Assembly: GCA_050943735.1 (NCBI GenBank)
Contig: JBMNPT010000001.1
Coordinates: 62,001-126,000, forward strand
Source of the DNA: JBMNPT01 sp050943735
Lineage (GTDB): Bacteria > Bacillota > Clostridia > Oscillospirales > RGIG577
Length of the DNA stretch: 64,000 bases
Reading direction: 5' to 3'
Shown here: positions 34,791-43,179 of the stretch, in pieces
Layout of the letters: each line of letters opens with the position of its first letter
Position numbering within the stretch: position 1 is the first letter of the stretch
The notes under the pieces: model-generated
What the model saw: only the letters and a program-made list of their open reading frames with translations
What the model was told of the DNA's origin: nothing
The model's database searches: none
Position numbers and translations under genes: made by a program

Positions 34791-35045
34791 TTACTTGGCC
34801 TTTTCTACGATCTCTACCAGTCTCCATCTCTTGTCCTTGGAAAGGGGTCTGGTCTCCATCACCTTCACGGTGTCGCCCACGCCGCACTGGTTCAGCTCAT
34901 CATGAGCCTTCAGCTTGTAGGTGCGCTTTACGATCTTTTTATATAAAGGATGCTTGACTCTGCCTTCGATGGCCACCACGATGGTCTTATCCATCTTGTC
35001 GCTGATGACCTTGCCGACTTTGACTTTTCTAAATGCTCTTTCCAT
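34791..35045 (-). CDS. rpsQ: 30S ribosomal protein S17
   Basis: 84 residues forming an OB fold, with VGKVISDKMDKTIVVAIE and TRPLSKDKRWRLVEIVEKAK. It is a primary 16S rRNA binder. It lies between rpmC and rplN. Confidence 0.98.
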   Translation of the reverse strand: MERAFRKVKVGKVISDKMDKTIVVAIEGRVKHPLYKKIVKRTYKLKAHDELNQCGVGDTVKVMETRPLSKDKRWRLVEIVEKAK

Positions 35046-35069
35046 CCTGTCTTCCTCCTTTCAAAGAAC

Positions 35070-35267
35070 TTACTTGGCCGCCAGCTCTTTTTCCTTTAAG
35101 ATGGTCTGGATCCGGGCCAGGTCCTTCTTAACGGACTTGATCTTCATGGGATTTTCCAGCTGGTTGGTAGCGTGTTGGAATCTCAGGTTAAAAAGCTCAG
35201 ACTTGAGCTCCACGAGCTTTGCAGAAAGCTCGGCTGCAGTCATTTCTCTGATTTCGTTAGCCTTCAT
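35070..35267 (-). CDS. rpmC: 50S ribosomal protein L29
   Basis: 65 residues, MKANEIREMTAAELSAKLVE with the two-helix L29 body. The frame is open upstream, but the true ATG overlaps the rplP stop as TAATG. L29 sits beside the polypeptide exit and binds trigger factor and SRP with L23. Confidence 0.97.
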   Translation of the reverse strand: MKANEIREMTAAELSAKLVELKSELFNLRFQHATNQLENPMKIKSVKKDLARIQTILKEKELAAK

Positions 35268-35698
35268 TATTCGTCTACACCTGCCTTCTCTTCTTCTCTC
35301 TTGATGATCTTGCACTTCACAGGCAGCTTGTAGCTGGCCAGTCTCAGGGCCTCTCTGGCCACATCTTCGCTGACACCCTTAATCTCGAACATCACGCGGC
35401 CGGGCTTAACCACAGCCACCCAGTATTCGGGAGAACCTTTACCGGAACCCATACGAGTTTCAGCGGGCTTTTCGGTCACAGGCTTGTCGGGGAAGATCTT
35501 GATCCACACCTGACCGCCACGCTTGGTGTAACGGGTCATGGCGATACGAGCGGCTTCGATCTGGTTGGAGGTGATCCATGCGGGCTCGGTGGCCTGCAGA
35601 CCAAAATCACCGTATGCCAGGAAGTTGCCTCTGGTGGCCTTTCCCTTCATTCTGCCTCTGTGAACTCTACGGAACTTAACTCTCTTTGGTAACAACAT
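35267..35698 (-). CDS. rplP: 50S ribosomal protein L16
   Basis: 143 residues, MLLPKRVKFRRVHRGRMKGK and GGQVWIKIFPDKPVTEKPAETRMGSGKG (in part), the universal L16 blocks. It helps place A-site tRNA. Its start overlaps the rpsC stop by one base and its stop overlaps the rpmC start. Confidence 0.98.
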   Translation of the reverse strand: MLLPKRVKFRRVHRGRMKGKATRGNFLAYGDFGLQATEPAWITSNQIEAARIAMTRYTKRGGQVWIKIFPDKPVTEKPAETRMGSGKGSPEYWVAVVKPGRVMFEIKGVSEDVAREALRLASYKLPVKCKIIKREEEKAGVDE

Positions 35699-36366
35699 TA
35701 GTTTTTGCCTCCTTCCACCGGAGCCTTCTTCACTTCGGGAAGAATTTCACCCTTGTAGATCCAAACCTTCACGCCGATCTTACCGTAGGTGGTATTGGCT
35801 TCTGCAAAGCCGTAGTCGATGTCGGCACGGAGGGTCTGCAGGGGGATGGTACCTTCGTGATAGCTTTCGCATCTGGCGATTTCAGCGCCGCCCAGACGAC
35901 CGGAGCACATGGTCTTGATGCCCTTGGCGCCCATACGCATGGAGCGCAGCATGCACTGCTTCATAGCTCTTCTGAAGGAGATTCTTCTCTCCAGCTGAGA
36001 AGCGATGTTCTCTGCCACCAGGGTGGCATCCAGATCAGCCTGCTTGATTTCCACAATGTTGATGTAGACGCTCTTGCCGCCAATCAGCTTGGAAACTTCG
36101 CCGCGCAGCTTTTCGATCTCGCTGCCCTGACGGCCGATGACGATACCGGGCTTGGCAGTGTGGATGTTGATGCGCAGCTGCTGTGCGGTACGCTCAATGA
36201 CAATCTTGGAAATGCCGGCAGCGTACAGCTTCTTCTTGATATATTCTCTGATCTTGTGGTCCTCTACCAGGGTGTCGCCAAATACTTCATCCTTTGCGAA
36301 CCACTTGGAATTCCAATCCTTGATCACGCCGACTCTCAGGCCGTGCGGATTAACTTTCTGACCCAT
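35698..36366 (-). CDS. rpsC: 30S ribosomal protein S3
   Basis: 222 residues: MGQKVNPHGLRVGVIKDWNS, a KH domain with VIGRQGSEIEKLRG, and the C-terminal domain SGRLGGAEIARCESYHEGTIPL. It forms part of the mRNA entry tunnel. Standard length and place between rplV and rplP. Confidence 0.98.
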   Translation of the reverse strand: MGQKVNPHGLRVGVIKDWNSKWFAKDEVFGDTLVEDHKIREYIKKKLYAAGISKIVIERTAQQLRINIHTAKPGIVIGRQGSEIEKLRGEVSKLIGGKSVYINIVEIKQADLDATLVAENIASQLERRISFRRAMKQCMLRSMRMGAKGIKTMCSGRLGGAEIARCESYHEGTIPLQTLRADIDYGFAEANTTYGKIGVKVWIYKGEILPEVKKAPVEGGKN

Positions 36367-36386
36367 AATTTACCTCCTTTTCGTAA

Positions 36387-36722
36387 TTATTCTGCTTCTT
36401 TCAGAACAATGGTAATATGAGAAGTCCGCTTGTAGATGCGGAAGGCCCGGCCCTGTGCCCGGGGCATGATCCGCTTGAGGATGGGACCGCCATTGGCGTA
36501 CACCTCAGCTACATACAGCTTGGAAACGTCCATATTGTGGTTGTTTTCCGCGTTGGCCATAGCGCTCATCAGCAGCTTTTCCAGGATACCGGAAGCGGCC
36601 TTGGGGGTCTGCTTCAGAATGGCGATGGCCATGCCCACCGGCTTGTTCCGGATCAGGTCTGCCACCACGCCGACCTTGCGGGGGGAAATCCGCACAAATT
36701 TTGCGTGTGCTCTAGCTTCCAT
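36387..36722 (-). CDS. rplV: 50S ribosomal protein L22
   Basis: 111 residues, MEARAHAKFVRISPRKVGVV and the C-terminal loop segment LKRIMPRAQGRAFRIYKRTSHI that lines the exit tunnel. The longer open frame upstream overlaps rpsS and is rejected; GAAAGGAG precedes the ATG at 36722. Confidence 0.98.
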   Translation of the reverse strand: MEARAHAKFVRISPRKVGVVADLIRNKPVGMAIAILKQTPKAASGILEKLLMSAMANAENNHNMDVSKLYVAEVYANGGPILKRIMPRAQGRAFRIYKRTSHITIVLKEAE

Positions 36723-36744
36723 CGTTATTTCTCCTTTCCGCGAA

Positions 36745-37029
36745 TTACTTCTTGCCGTTATTGCTGGTCTTGCTTCCGGCATGGCCCTTGTAGGTTCTGG
36801 TGGGAGCAAATTCGCCGAACTTGTGGCCTACCATATCCTCGGTCACGTACACCGGCACGTGCTTTCTGCCGTCATGTACCGCCACTGTATGACCAACGAA
36901 ATCGGGGAAAATGGTGGATGCACGAGACCAAGTCTTGAGCACTTTCTTTTCGCCTGCTTCGTTCATTTCCTGTACTCTCTTGAGGAGCGCCGGCTGGATA
37001 AAAGGACCTTTTTTAATGCTTCTGCCCAT
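36745..37029 (-). CDS. rpsS: 30S ribosomal protein S19
   Basis: 94 residues, MGRSIKKGPFIQPALLKRV and GHKFGEFAPTRTYKGHAGSK, the standard S19. It lies in the head of the small subunit and forms an intersubunit bridge. Between rplB and rplV. Confidence 0.98.
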   Translation of the reverse strand: MGRSIKKGPFIQPALLKRVQEMNEAGEKKVLKTWSRASTIFPDFVGHTVAVHDGRKHVPVYVTEDMVGHKFGEFAPTRTYKGHAGSKTSNNGKK

Positions 37030-37061
37030 TTGGGAAGCCTCCTTTCCTGATTCTCTCTATC

Positions 37062-37895
37062 TTACTTGTCGTTTCTTCTCTTCACGATGAACTTATCGCT
37101 TCTGTTCTTCTTAGAACGGGTCTTGTAACCCAGAGCAGGCTTGCCCCAGGGAGTCACAGGACTGGGCATACCAACAGGAGATTTGCCTTCGCCACCGCCA
37201 TGGGGGTGATCGCAGGGGTTCATCACGACGCCGCGGACCTGGGGACGCTTGCCCATGTGACGGCTCTTGCCAGCCTTACCCACATTGACATTGGCGTGAT
37301 CCACATTGCCCAGCTGACCAATGGTAGCCTTGCAGTCCAGGCGGATATAACGAACTTCGCCGGAGGGCAGACGAACCAGAGCCATGCCGCCTTCCTTACC
37401 CAGCAGCTGAGCCTGGTTGCCAGCGGCACGTACCAACTGACCGCCCTTGCCGGGGTACAGCTCGATGTTGTGCACGAAGGTACCTACGGGAATGTTGGCC
37501 AGGGGCAGGCAGTTGCCGGCCTTGATGTCAGCGTCCTTGGAAGACAGAACTTCCTGACCCACCTTCAGGCCCACAGGAGCCAGGATATATCTCTTGTCGC
37601 CGTCCTCGTACTGTACCAGCGCGATGTTGCAGGTACGGTTGGGATCGTACTCCAGAGTGGCTACGGTGCCCTTTACATCGATCTTATCTCTCTTGAAATC
37701 GATCACTCTGTACTTCACCTTGTTGCCGCCACCCTGGTGACGAACGGTGATGCGGCCATAGGAGTTTCTGCCGGCATTCTTCTTGAGGGTTTCCAGCAGG
37801 GACTTCTCAGGCTTTACCTTGGAGAGTTCGGAGTAATCCTGAACCGTCATACCTCTTCTCGCGGGAGAGGTCGGCATATATTTCTTAATAGCCAT
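37062..37895 (-). CDS. rplB: 50S ribosomal protein L2
   Basis: 277 residues, MAIKKYMPTSPARRGMTVQD with the peptidyl-transferase-proximal C-terminal segment RGVVMNPCDHPHGGGEGKSP. One of the most conserved r-proteins, needed for subunit association. It lies between rplW and rpsS. Confidence 0.99.
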   Translation of the reverse strand: MAIKKYMPTSPARRGMTVQDYSELSKVKPEKSLLETLKKNAGRNSYGRITVRHQGGGNKVKYRVIDFKRDKIDVKGTVATLEYDPNRTCNIALVQYEDGDKRYILAPVGLKVGQEVLSSKDADIKAGNCLPLANIPVGTFVHNIELYPGKGGQLVRAAGNQAQLLGKEGGMALVRLPSGEVRYIRLDCKATIGQLGNVDHANVNVGKAGKSRHMGKRPQVRGVVMNPCDHPHGGGEGKSPVGMPSPVTPWGKPALGYKTRSKKNRSDKFIVKRRNDK

Positions 37896-37928
37896 CTATT
37901 TTGCCTCCTTAATTCCTTAGTCCTGGAC

Positions 37929-38222
37929 TTACATCAAGCTGTCGAAGAATTCGATGGTCTTGGAATCCTCGGTGAGGGTCACAATCGCCTTCTTCTTGTC
38001 GCTTCTGAAGCCGGTGTGCACGCCCATGCGCTTTTCCTTGCCGGGCAGCTTCACGGTGTTCACCTTCAGCACCTTCACACCGAACAGCTCTTCGCAGGCC
38101 TTCTTGATCTCAATCTTGTTGGCGTCCAGGGGCACGTAGAAGGTATACTTCTTTTCGCTGATGGCGTACATGCTCTTCTCGGTAATAACGGGCTTGATAA
38201 TGATGTCGTGAGCGGTTCTCAT
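37929..38222 (-). CDS. rplW: 50S ribosomal protein L23
   Basis: 97 residues with DIIIKPVITEKSMYAISEKKYTF (in part) and the VNTVKLPGKEKRMG loop. It docks SRP and trigger factor at the exit. It overlaps rplD by one base. Confidence 0.98.
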   Translation of the reverse strand: MRTAHDIIIKPVITEKSMYAISEKKYTFYVPLDANKIEIKKACEELFGVKVLKVNTVKLPGKEKRMGVHTGFRSDKKKAIVTLTEDSKTIEFFDSLM

Positions 38223-38845
38223 TATGCGTACACCTCCTCAAGTCTGGTCAGCGCATCCTTGGTGATAATCATCTTATCACAGTTCAGCACTTCGTAGGTA
38301 TTCACGTTTGCAGCGATGGTGGTGCGCACGGTGGGGATGTTGGCAGCGGACTTGATCACGTTCTCGTCCACACCGCTCATAACCACCAGAGCCTTGCTGT
38401 CCAGGCCGAATGCCTTGAGTACAGCCACCATGTTCTTGGTCTTGATGCTGTCGAAGGTCAGCTGATCCAGCACGATCACTTCGTCAGCGGCAGCCTTGGC
38501 AGAGAGGGCAGACTTCACAGCCAGCCGCTTTACCTTCTTGTTCAGGCTGTAGGAGTAGTCACGGGGCTTGGGAGCGAATACCACGCCGCCATGAGTCCAC
38601 TGGGGAGCACGGATGGAGCCCTGTCTGGCCCGGCCGGTGCCCTTCTGTCTCCAGGGCTTGATGCCGCCGCCCCGCACTTCTGCTCTGGTCAGCGCGCTCT
38701 GGGTGCCCTGTCTCTGGTTGGCCAGATAATTTACAACAGCCTGGTGCATAACCACCTTGTTGGGCTCGATGCCGAAAATGCTGTCGTTCAGTTCGATCTC
38801 GCCGATGTTCTCAGCGTTCATATTGTACAAAGTAACCTTAGGCAT
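38222..38845 (-). CDS. rplD: 50S ribosomal protein L4
   Basis: 207 residues, MPKVTLYNMNAENIGEIELN and the tunnel loop RGGGIKPWRQKGTGRARQGS. In several bacteria free L4 represses its own S10 operon through the leader RNA; the leader here has suitable hairpins (see 39872-40170). Confidence 0.98.
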   Translation of the reverse strand: MPKVTLYNMNAENIGEIELNDSIFGIEPNKVVMHQAVVNYLANQRQGTQSALTRAEVRGGGIKPWRQKGTGRARQGSIRAPQWTHGGVVFAPKPRDYSYSLNKKVKRLAVKSALSAKAAADEVIVLDQLTFDSIKTKNMVAVLKAFGLDSKALVVMSGVDENVIKSAANIPTVRTTIAANVNTYEVLNCDKMIITKDALTRLEEVYA

Positions 38846-38863
38846 TTGGTTGTCCTCCTTTCA

Positions 38864-39499
38864 TTAGGCGTTCTTCACGGTGTTCTTCAGGTAAACCACG
38901 CCGCCCTTGGGGCCGGGGATGGCGCCCTTGACCACGATGAGGTTGTTTTCCACGTCCACCTTCACCACGTCCAGGTTCTGCACGGTCACTCTCTCGTTAC
39001 CCAGCTGACCGGCCATCTTCTTACCCTTCATGACACGAGAGGGATCGGAGCAAGCGCCCATGGAGCCCACTTCCCGATGCACAGGGCCGGTACCATGGCT
39101 CATACGCAGTCTTGCGTGATTCCATCTCTTGATAACGCCTGCAAAGCCCTTGCCCTTGGAGGTACCGGTTACGTCCACCTTATCGCCGGCGGCGAACACG
39201 TCAGCCTTCACCTCGTCGCCCACGTTGTAGGCGGAGCAGTCTTCCAGCCGGAACTCCTTGAGGTACTTCTTCACAGCCGCACCGGCCTTGGCGAAGTGAC
39301 CCTTCTGGGGCTTATTGGCCTTCTTTTCTTCCAGATCGCAGTAGCCCAGCTGCACAGCTTCGTAGCCGTCGTTTTCCAGGGTCTTCTTCTGAACCACGAC
39401 GCAGGGGCCTGCTTCGATTACGGTTACGGGAACAACCTTGCCGCTTTCATCAAACAGCTGAGTCATTCCGATCTTCTTACCCATGATTGCCTTTTTCAT
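38864..39499 (-). CDS. rplC: 50S ribosomal protein L3
   Basis: 211 residues, MKKAIMGKKIGMTQLFDESG and the finger GKGFAGVIKRWNH near the peptidyl-transferase centre. AAGGAGGA precedes the ATG. Second gene of the S10 operon. Confidence 0.98.
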   Translation of the reverse strand: MKKAIMGKKIGMTQLFDESGKVVPVTVIEAGPCVVVQKKTLENDGYEAVQLGYCDLEEKKANKPQKGHFAKAGAAVKKYLKEFRLEDCSAYNVGDEVKADVFAAGDKVDVTGTSKGKGFAGVIKRWNHARLRMSHGTGPVHREVGSMGACSDPSRVMKGKKMAGQLGNERVTVQNLDVVKVDVENNLIVVKGAIPGPKGGVVYLKNTVKNA

Positions 39500-39556
39500 G
39501 TTTCATTCCTCCTTGGTTATTGGTTGGCGTCTGCCAACATGACCTCTCATGGCGTC

Positions 39557-39871
39557 TTACAGCTTGATCTCAATCTCCACGCCGGCGGGCATATCCAGGC
39601 TCATCAGCGCTTCCACCGTCTTGGTGGTGGGCTTCAGGATGTCGATGAGACGCTTGTGAGTGCGCATTTCAAACTGCTCGCGGCTGTCCTTGTACTTGTG
39701 CACCGCACGCAGGATGGTCACCACTTCCTTCTTGGTGGGCAGCGGGATCGGGCCGGAAACGGCTGCGCCGGTTCTCTTGGCGGTCTCTACGATCTTCTCT
39801 GCGGACTGGTCGATCAGCATGTGGTCATACGCTTTCAGTCTGATCCGGATCTTTTCTTTTGCTTCTGCCAT
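39557..39871 (-). CDS. rpsJ: 30S ribosomal protein S10
   Basis: 104 residues: MAEAKEKIRIRLKAYDHMLI and the GPIPLPTKKEVVTILRAVHK loop. Also known as NusE, a transcription antitermination factor. First gene of the cluster. The longer open frame runs into the leader RNA and is rejected; AAGGAGG precedes the ATG at 39871. Confidence 0.98.
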   Translation of the reverse strand: MAEAKEKIRIRLKAYDHMLIDQSAEKIVETAKRTGAAVSGPIPLPTKKEVVTILRAVHKYKDSREQFEMRTHKRLIDILKPTTKTVEALMSLDMPAGVEIEIKL

Positions 39872-40170
39872 TTTGCTTGCCTCCTTAAATCGTACGTTTT
39901 TTGGTCGTACGACATAAAAAACTGCACACAGTTCCGGGTGTTTACACCCTCCCCAAATAAAAACTGGATTTAACCTTCCCTTTGACGCACACAGCCTGGG
40001 CATAAATCCAGATAAATTGCCGGAATGTTCCGGCGCATCATCATTGGTCCTTGCACGCAGCAAGTACGTAATGTGCACAGTATTTACGTCGCCCGGTTTA
40101 AAATCGGACATACTCGGCGGAAATTTCCCGGCTCGAGGCCGGCCACCTCCCGCTTCATCGCATATCATAC
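39872..40170 (-). promoter_or_regulatory. S10 operon leader RNA with terminator-like hairpins
   Basis: This roughly 300-nt untranslated leader holds several hairpins. Reading along the minus strand they are CTTGC-N5-GCAAG, GCCGGA-N4-TCCGGC, a 9-bp stem CTGGATTTA/TAAATCCAG (40003-40011 with 39964-39972) followed by T5ATTT, GGGTGT/ACACCC, and a small AACTG/CAGTT hairpin (39920-39933) followed by T6. The two T-tailed hairpins could act as attenuators, for example under L4 control. That is inference from architecture and from L4 autoregulation in other bacteria. Confidence 0.6.
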
Positions 40171-40176
40171 CCGTAT

Positions 40177-40205
40177 ATTATACCCAAAACATCCCGCTTT
40201 TGCAA
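40177..40205 (-). promoter_or_regulatory. Promoter of the S10-spc-alpha cluster
   Basis: On the minus strand TTGCAA (40200-40205), 17 bases, TATAAT (40177-40182). It sits about 300 bases before rpsJ. The 190 bases between this and the prfB promoter show no gene or clear element. Confidence 0.88.
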
Positions 40206-40395
40206 GGGTTTTGCATGGTTTTGGCCCTAAATTTTTTCTAAAATTTCTTACAAATTTTACGATTTACCGGCATTTGTTTTATGCACTATCACAACGCTTT
40301 GGGACCCGGACAGCCATCTTGTGGACAGGCTTCGCTCCATCCCCCACATCCTGTTGCGGAGCCCTGTCATCCGCCTGAATTCCCGCTTCCCACCC

Positions 40396-40424
40396 TTTAC
40401 AAAGAGGAGGAAATTCATTATAAT
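40396..40424 (+). promoter_or_regulatory. Promoter of prfB
   Basis: TTTACA (40396-40401), 17 bases, TATAAT (40419-40424), with the prfB ATG 32 bases further on. It is divergent from the S10 promoter. Confidence 0.88.
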
Positions 40425-40455
40425 ACATACTAGACCAGAAAAATGGAGGAAAATT

Positions 40456-41562
40456 ATGATATTATACGATGAGCTCAAGCAATCGCTTGCGGCGCAGGAG
40501 GAGAAAATCGAAAACCTCCGCTCAGCCCTGAAGATCGACGACCTGCTCAACGACATCAGCGAACTGGAATACAAGCAGACGGTGCCCGGTTTTTGGGACG
40601 ACATTGAAAACTCTCAGAAGATCATCACCGAAACCAAGCAGAAACGGGACAAGGTGGAACGCTACGAAAAGCTGAAGGCCTCCTACGAGGATGCCGTCAC
40701 CCTGCTGAAAATGGCCATTGAAGAGGATGATGAATCCCTGGCGGATGAGATTCAGGCCGCCCATGATGCCATTTTGCAGGAAGTGGATGACATCACCCTG
40801 GAAACCTTGCTCAACGGCGAATACGACGCCAGCAATGCCATTCTCACCTTCCACGCGGGCGCGGGCGGCACCGAGGCCATGGACTGGGCCCAGATGCTCT
40901 ACCGCATGTACACCCGGTGGTCGGAACGCCATGGCTTTTCCTACAAAATCCTGGACTATCTGGACGGCGAAGAAGCCGGCCTGAAGAGCGCCACCATCAT
41001 GATTGAAGGGGTCAATGCCTACGGCTATCTCAAGAGTGAAATGGGCGTGCACCGGCTGGTGCGGGTTTCGCCCTTTGACTCCTCCGGCCGCCGCCACACC
41101 TCTTTTGCTTCGCTGGAAGTCATGCCCGAAATCCCCAACGACGTATCGGTGGAAATCCGGCCCGAAGACATCAAAATGGATGTGTTCCGTTCCAGCGGCG
41201 CCGGCGGTCAGCACATCAACAAGACCTCTTCGGCGGTGCGTCTGACCCACCTGCCCACCGGCATTGTGGTGTCCTGCCAGACCGAACGAAGCCAGGTGCA
41301 GAACCGGGAAACCTGTATGAAGATGCTGCGCTCCAAGCTGGTGCAGATCAAGGAACGGGAACACCTGGAGAAAATCTCCGACATCAAGGGCGAACAGAAA
41401 GCCATTGAATGGGGCAGCCAGATCCGCTCCTATGTGTTCATGCCCTATACCCTGGTGAAGGATCACCGCACCGGATTTGAGTCGGGCAACATCAGCGCGG
41501 TGATGGACGGCGATCTGGACGGCTTCATCAACGCGTACCTGAAGCAGAACGCCCAGGGCTGA
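40456..41562 (+). CDS. prfB: Peptide chain release factor 2
   Basis: 368 residues. RF2 recognises UGA and UAA stops. It has the SPF tripeptide (about 204-206, in VRVSPFDSSGRRHTSF) and the catalytic GGQ (about 248-250, in SSGAGGQHINKTSSAVR). In most bacteria prfB carries an in-frame UGA near codon 26 and a programmed +1 frameshift. Here the frame reads straight through ENLRSALKIDDLL at that place, with no UGA, so the autoregulatory frameshift is absent. GGAGGA lies five bases before the ATG at 40456; the upstream open frame crosses the promoter. Confidence 0.97.
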   Translation: MILYDELKQSLAAQEEKIENLRSALKIDDLLNDISELEYKQTVPGFWDDIENSQKIITETKQKRDKVERYEKLKASYEDAVTLLKMAIEEDDESLADEIQAAHDAILQEVDDITLETLLNGEYDASNAILTFHAGAGGTEAMDWAQMLYRMYTRWSERHGFSYKILDYLDGEEAGLKSATIMIEGVNAYGYLKSEMGVHRLVRVSPFDSSGRRHTSFASLEVMPEIPNDVSVEIRPEDIKMDVFRSSGAGGQHINKTSSAVRLTHLPTGIVVSCQTERSQVQNRETCMKMLRSKLVQIKEREHLEKISDIKGEQKAIEWGSQIRSYVFMPYTLVKDHRTGFESGNISAVMDGDLDGFINAYLKQNAQG

Positions 41563-41579
41563 CAAAAAGGAGAACCATC

Positions 41580-41906
41580 ATGAAAAAATTTGACCCTTTA
41601 AAAAAATGGCGGGAACGGGATATTCTCTCGGATGAAATGCCGGACTACAGCGATCCCGATCCCAACCAGGCTGCCAATCCCAAAAAATTCAGCCACATCA
41701 TGTACTATTTCTTTGGTTTGGTGTTCTTCGCCGCAGGATTTATGACCAACACCGGCGACGAAAACAATCAGACCACCATGTTCCTCATCGGTTTTGCCTT
41801 TTTTGTATTTGGTTTCATCACCAAAAAAGCCGCCGATGTGGAGGGCGGCGTCATGGCTCTGCTCTTCGGCAGCCCCCGCAACTGGATCAAAAAAAAGAAA
41901 AAGTAA
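41580..41906 (+). CDS. Small two-helix membrane protein of unknown function
   Basis: A 108-residue protein. It has a charged N-terminal 35 residues, two membrane helices (about 41-56 and 65-82, GLVFFAAGFM and IGFAFFVFGFI) and a lysine-rich end. I do not recognise the family. It follows prfB by 17 bases behind AAAGGAG and ends at a shared terminator, so it is probably cotranscribed with prfB. Confidence 0.8.
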   Translation: MKKFDPLKKWRERDILSDEMPDYSDPDPNQAANPKKFSHIMYYFFGLVFFAAGFMTNTGDENNQTTMFLIGFAFFVFGFITKKAADVEGGVMALLFGSPRNWIKKKKK

Positions 41907-41912
41907 TGCAGG

Positions 41913-41941
41913 CCCGCTTCCCCCGTTGGAAGCGGGTTTTT
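41913..41941 (+). terminator. Terminator of prfB and the small membrane protein gene
   Basis: A 9-bp stem CCCGCTTCC/GGAAGCGGG (41913-41921 and 41928-41936) is followed by T5, seven bases after the stop codon. Confidence 0.92.
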
Positions 41942-41950
41942 CTGTGCAGT

Positions 41951-41987
41951 AAAAAAGCCCCTTCTCCCAGTTTGGGAGAAGGGGCTT
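41951..41987 (-). terminator. Terminator of the PrsA-like foldase gene
   Basis: A 13-bp stem GCCCCTTCTCCCA/TGGGAGAAGGGGC (41957-41969 and 41973-41985) with a short loop and six T on the minus strand (41951-41956). It faces the preceding terminator of the convergent gene. Confidence 0.92.
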
Positions 41988-41991
41988 TGTG

Positions 41992-43044
41992 TTATTCACC
42001 CATCAGTTTCTTGAAATCCAGTTTGTCAATCTTGCTCTGGTTGCGCTCCACCGGAATGTCGGCGATCATGGGCGCCAGATATTCCTCCAGCTTCTGCTGG
42101 TTGGCAGTGTACTGCTCCTGGGTGGCGGCGTTTTTGGCGTCGCTCTTGATGGTCTCCTTGGTTTCCTCAAAGTACTTGGGGTCGTCGTCCAGCGGATACC
42201 GCTTGATGATATGGTACCCATAGGCACTCTCCACCAGATCGGACACCTCGCCCACTTCCAGTGCGAAGGAGCCTTCAATAAAGGCGGCGTCATAGCTGTC
42301 CTGCTGATTGAAGATGTAGCCGTCGGGCTGAGATTCGGTGCCGGGGTCATCGCTGAGGCTCAAAAAGCTCTCAAAATCCTCTCCCGCCCGGATCTTTTCC
42401 AGGGTGGCATTGGCCTCATCGGTGGCCTCTGCGATCTGAGCGTCAGTAAAGGTGGTTTGTCCGGAGGGGTCCTTGGTCTGGAACAGAATGTTCTTCACCC
42501 GCACATAGTCGCTCATGAAAATTTCCTTGGCCTCTTCGTCGCTGATGTCCGCGATCTCTTCGGAGGGATAGAGCTTTTCCTGCAACTTATTATAGTACAG
42601 ATTTTCCACCTGGCTCTCCAGGAACACATCGGTCTCCATGCCCATCATGCCTGCCAGATCATCCAGGGACATGCCATACTGGGCATACGTCTGCTCCAGA
42701 TAGGTCTTGTAGGTGTCGATCTCCTGCTGGGTCACATCGCAGTCGTTTTCCACGCACAGACGGTGCACCAGAGCGGTTTTGGCGGCCCGTTCATAGGCGC
42801 CGTCCACCACCAGCTCCGCCGCTGTCTTGCCATCCTTGGTAAACGCCTCAAAGGCCGCGTAATCGCTGATTTCATTGTCGCTGGTGAACTGAGACAGGGA
42901 ATCCATCAGATAGTAGTTGAACATCCCCACCGACAGCTCTTCGCCGTCCACCGTTCCCATGTTGGCCACATTGACCACACAGCCGCTGAGAAGCGTACAT
43001 GCCATGGCTCCGCTGAGAGCTGCTGCAATCATTTGTTTCTTCAC
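41992..43044 (-). CDS. PrsA-like foldase lipoprotein (parvulin-type peptidyl-prolyl isomerase)
   Basis: A 350-residue lipoprotein (lipobox LLSGC, Cys22). It has a SurA/PrsA-type N-terminal chaperone region and a central parvulin rotamase-like domain (about 185-285), recognisable from VRVKNILFQT, FESFLSLSDDPGTESQPDGYIF and ESAYGYHIIKR. It should help secreted proteins fold at the membrane-wall face. A C-terminal helical stretch follows. It has its own consensus promoter and terminator, so it is a single-gene unit downstream of mfd. Confidence 0.87.
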   Translation of the reverse strand: MKKQMIAAALSGAMACTLLSGCVVNVANMGTVDGEELSVGMFNYYLMDSLSQFTSDNEISDYAAFEAFTKDGKTAAELVVDGAYERAAKTALVHRLCVENDCDVTQQEIDTYKTYLEQTYAQYGMSLDDLAGMMGMETDVFLESQVENLYYNKLQEKLYPSEEIADISDEEAKEIFMSDYVRVKNILFQTKDPSGQTTFTDAQIAEATDEANATLEKIRAGEDFESFLSLSDDPGTESQPDGYIFNQQDSYDAAFIEGSFALEVGEVSDLVESAYGYHIIKRYPLDDDPKYFEETKETIKSDAKNAATQEQYTANQQKLEEYLAPMIADIPVERNQSKIDKLDFKKLMGE

Positions 43045-43126
43045 AGTGTATCCTCCTTGGGACAGGCCTTGCCTGCCCTTGTTTTGTTTTTCCTATTTTG
43101 CCCGATTTTACGGGTGATACTTTGTT

Positions 43127-43155
43127 ATTATAGCACCGGCAGACCCAGTTGTAAA
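43127..43155 (-). promoter_or_regulatory. Promoter of the PrsA-like gene
   Basis: TTTACA (43150-43155), 17 bases, TATAAT (43127-43132) on the minus strand, beginning 25 bases beyond the mfd stop. Confidence 0.88.
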
Positions 43156-43179
43156 CCAAAACAGTGGGAATTTCCCGGC

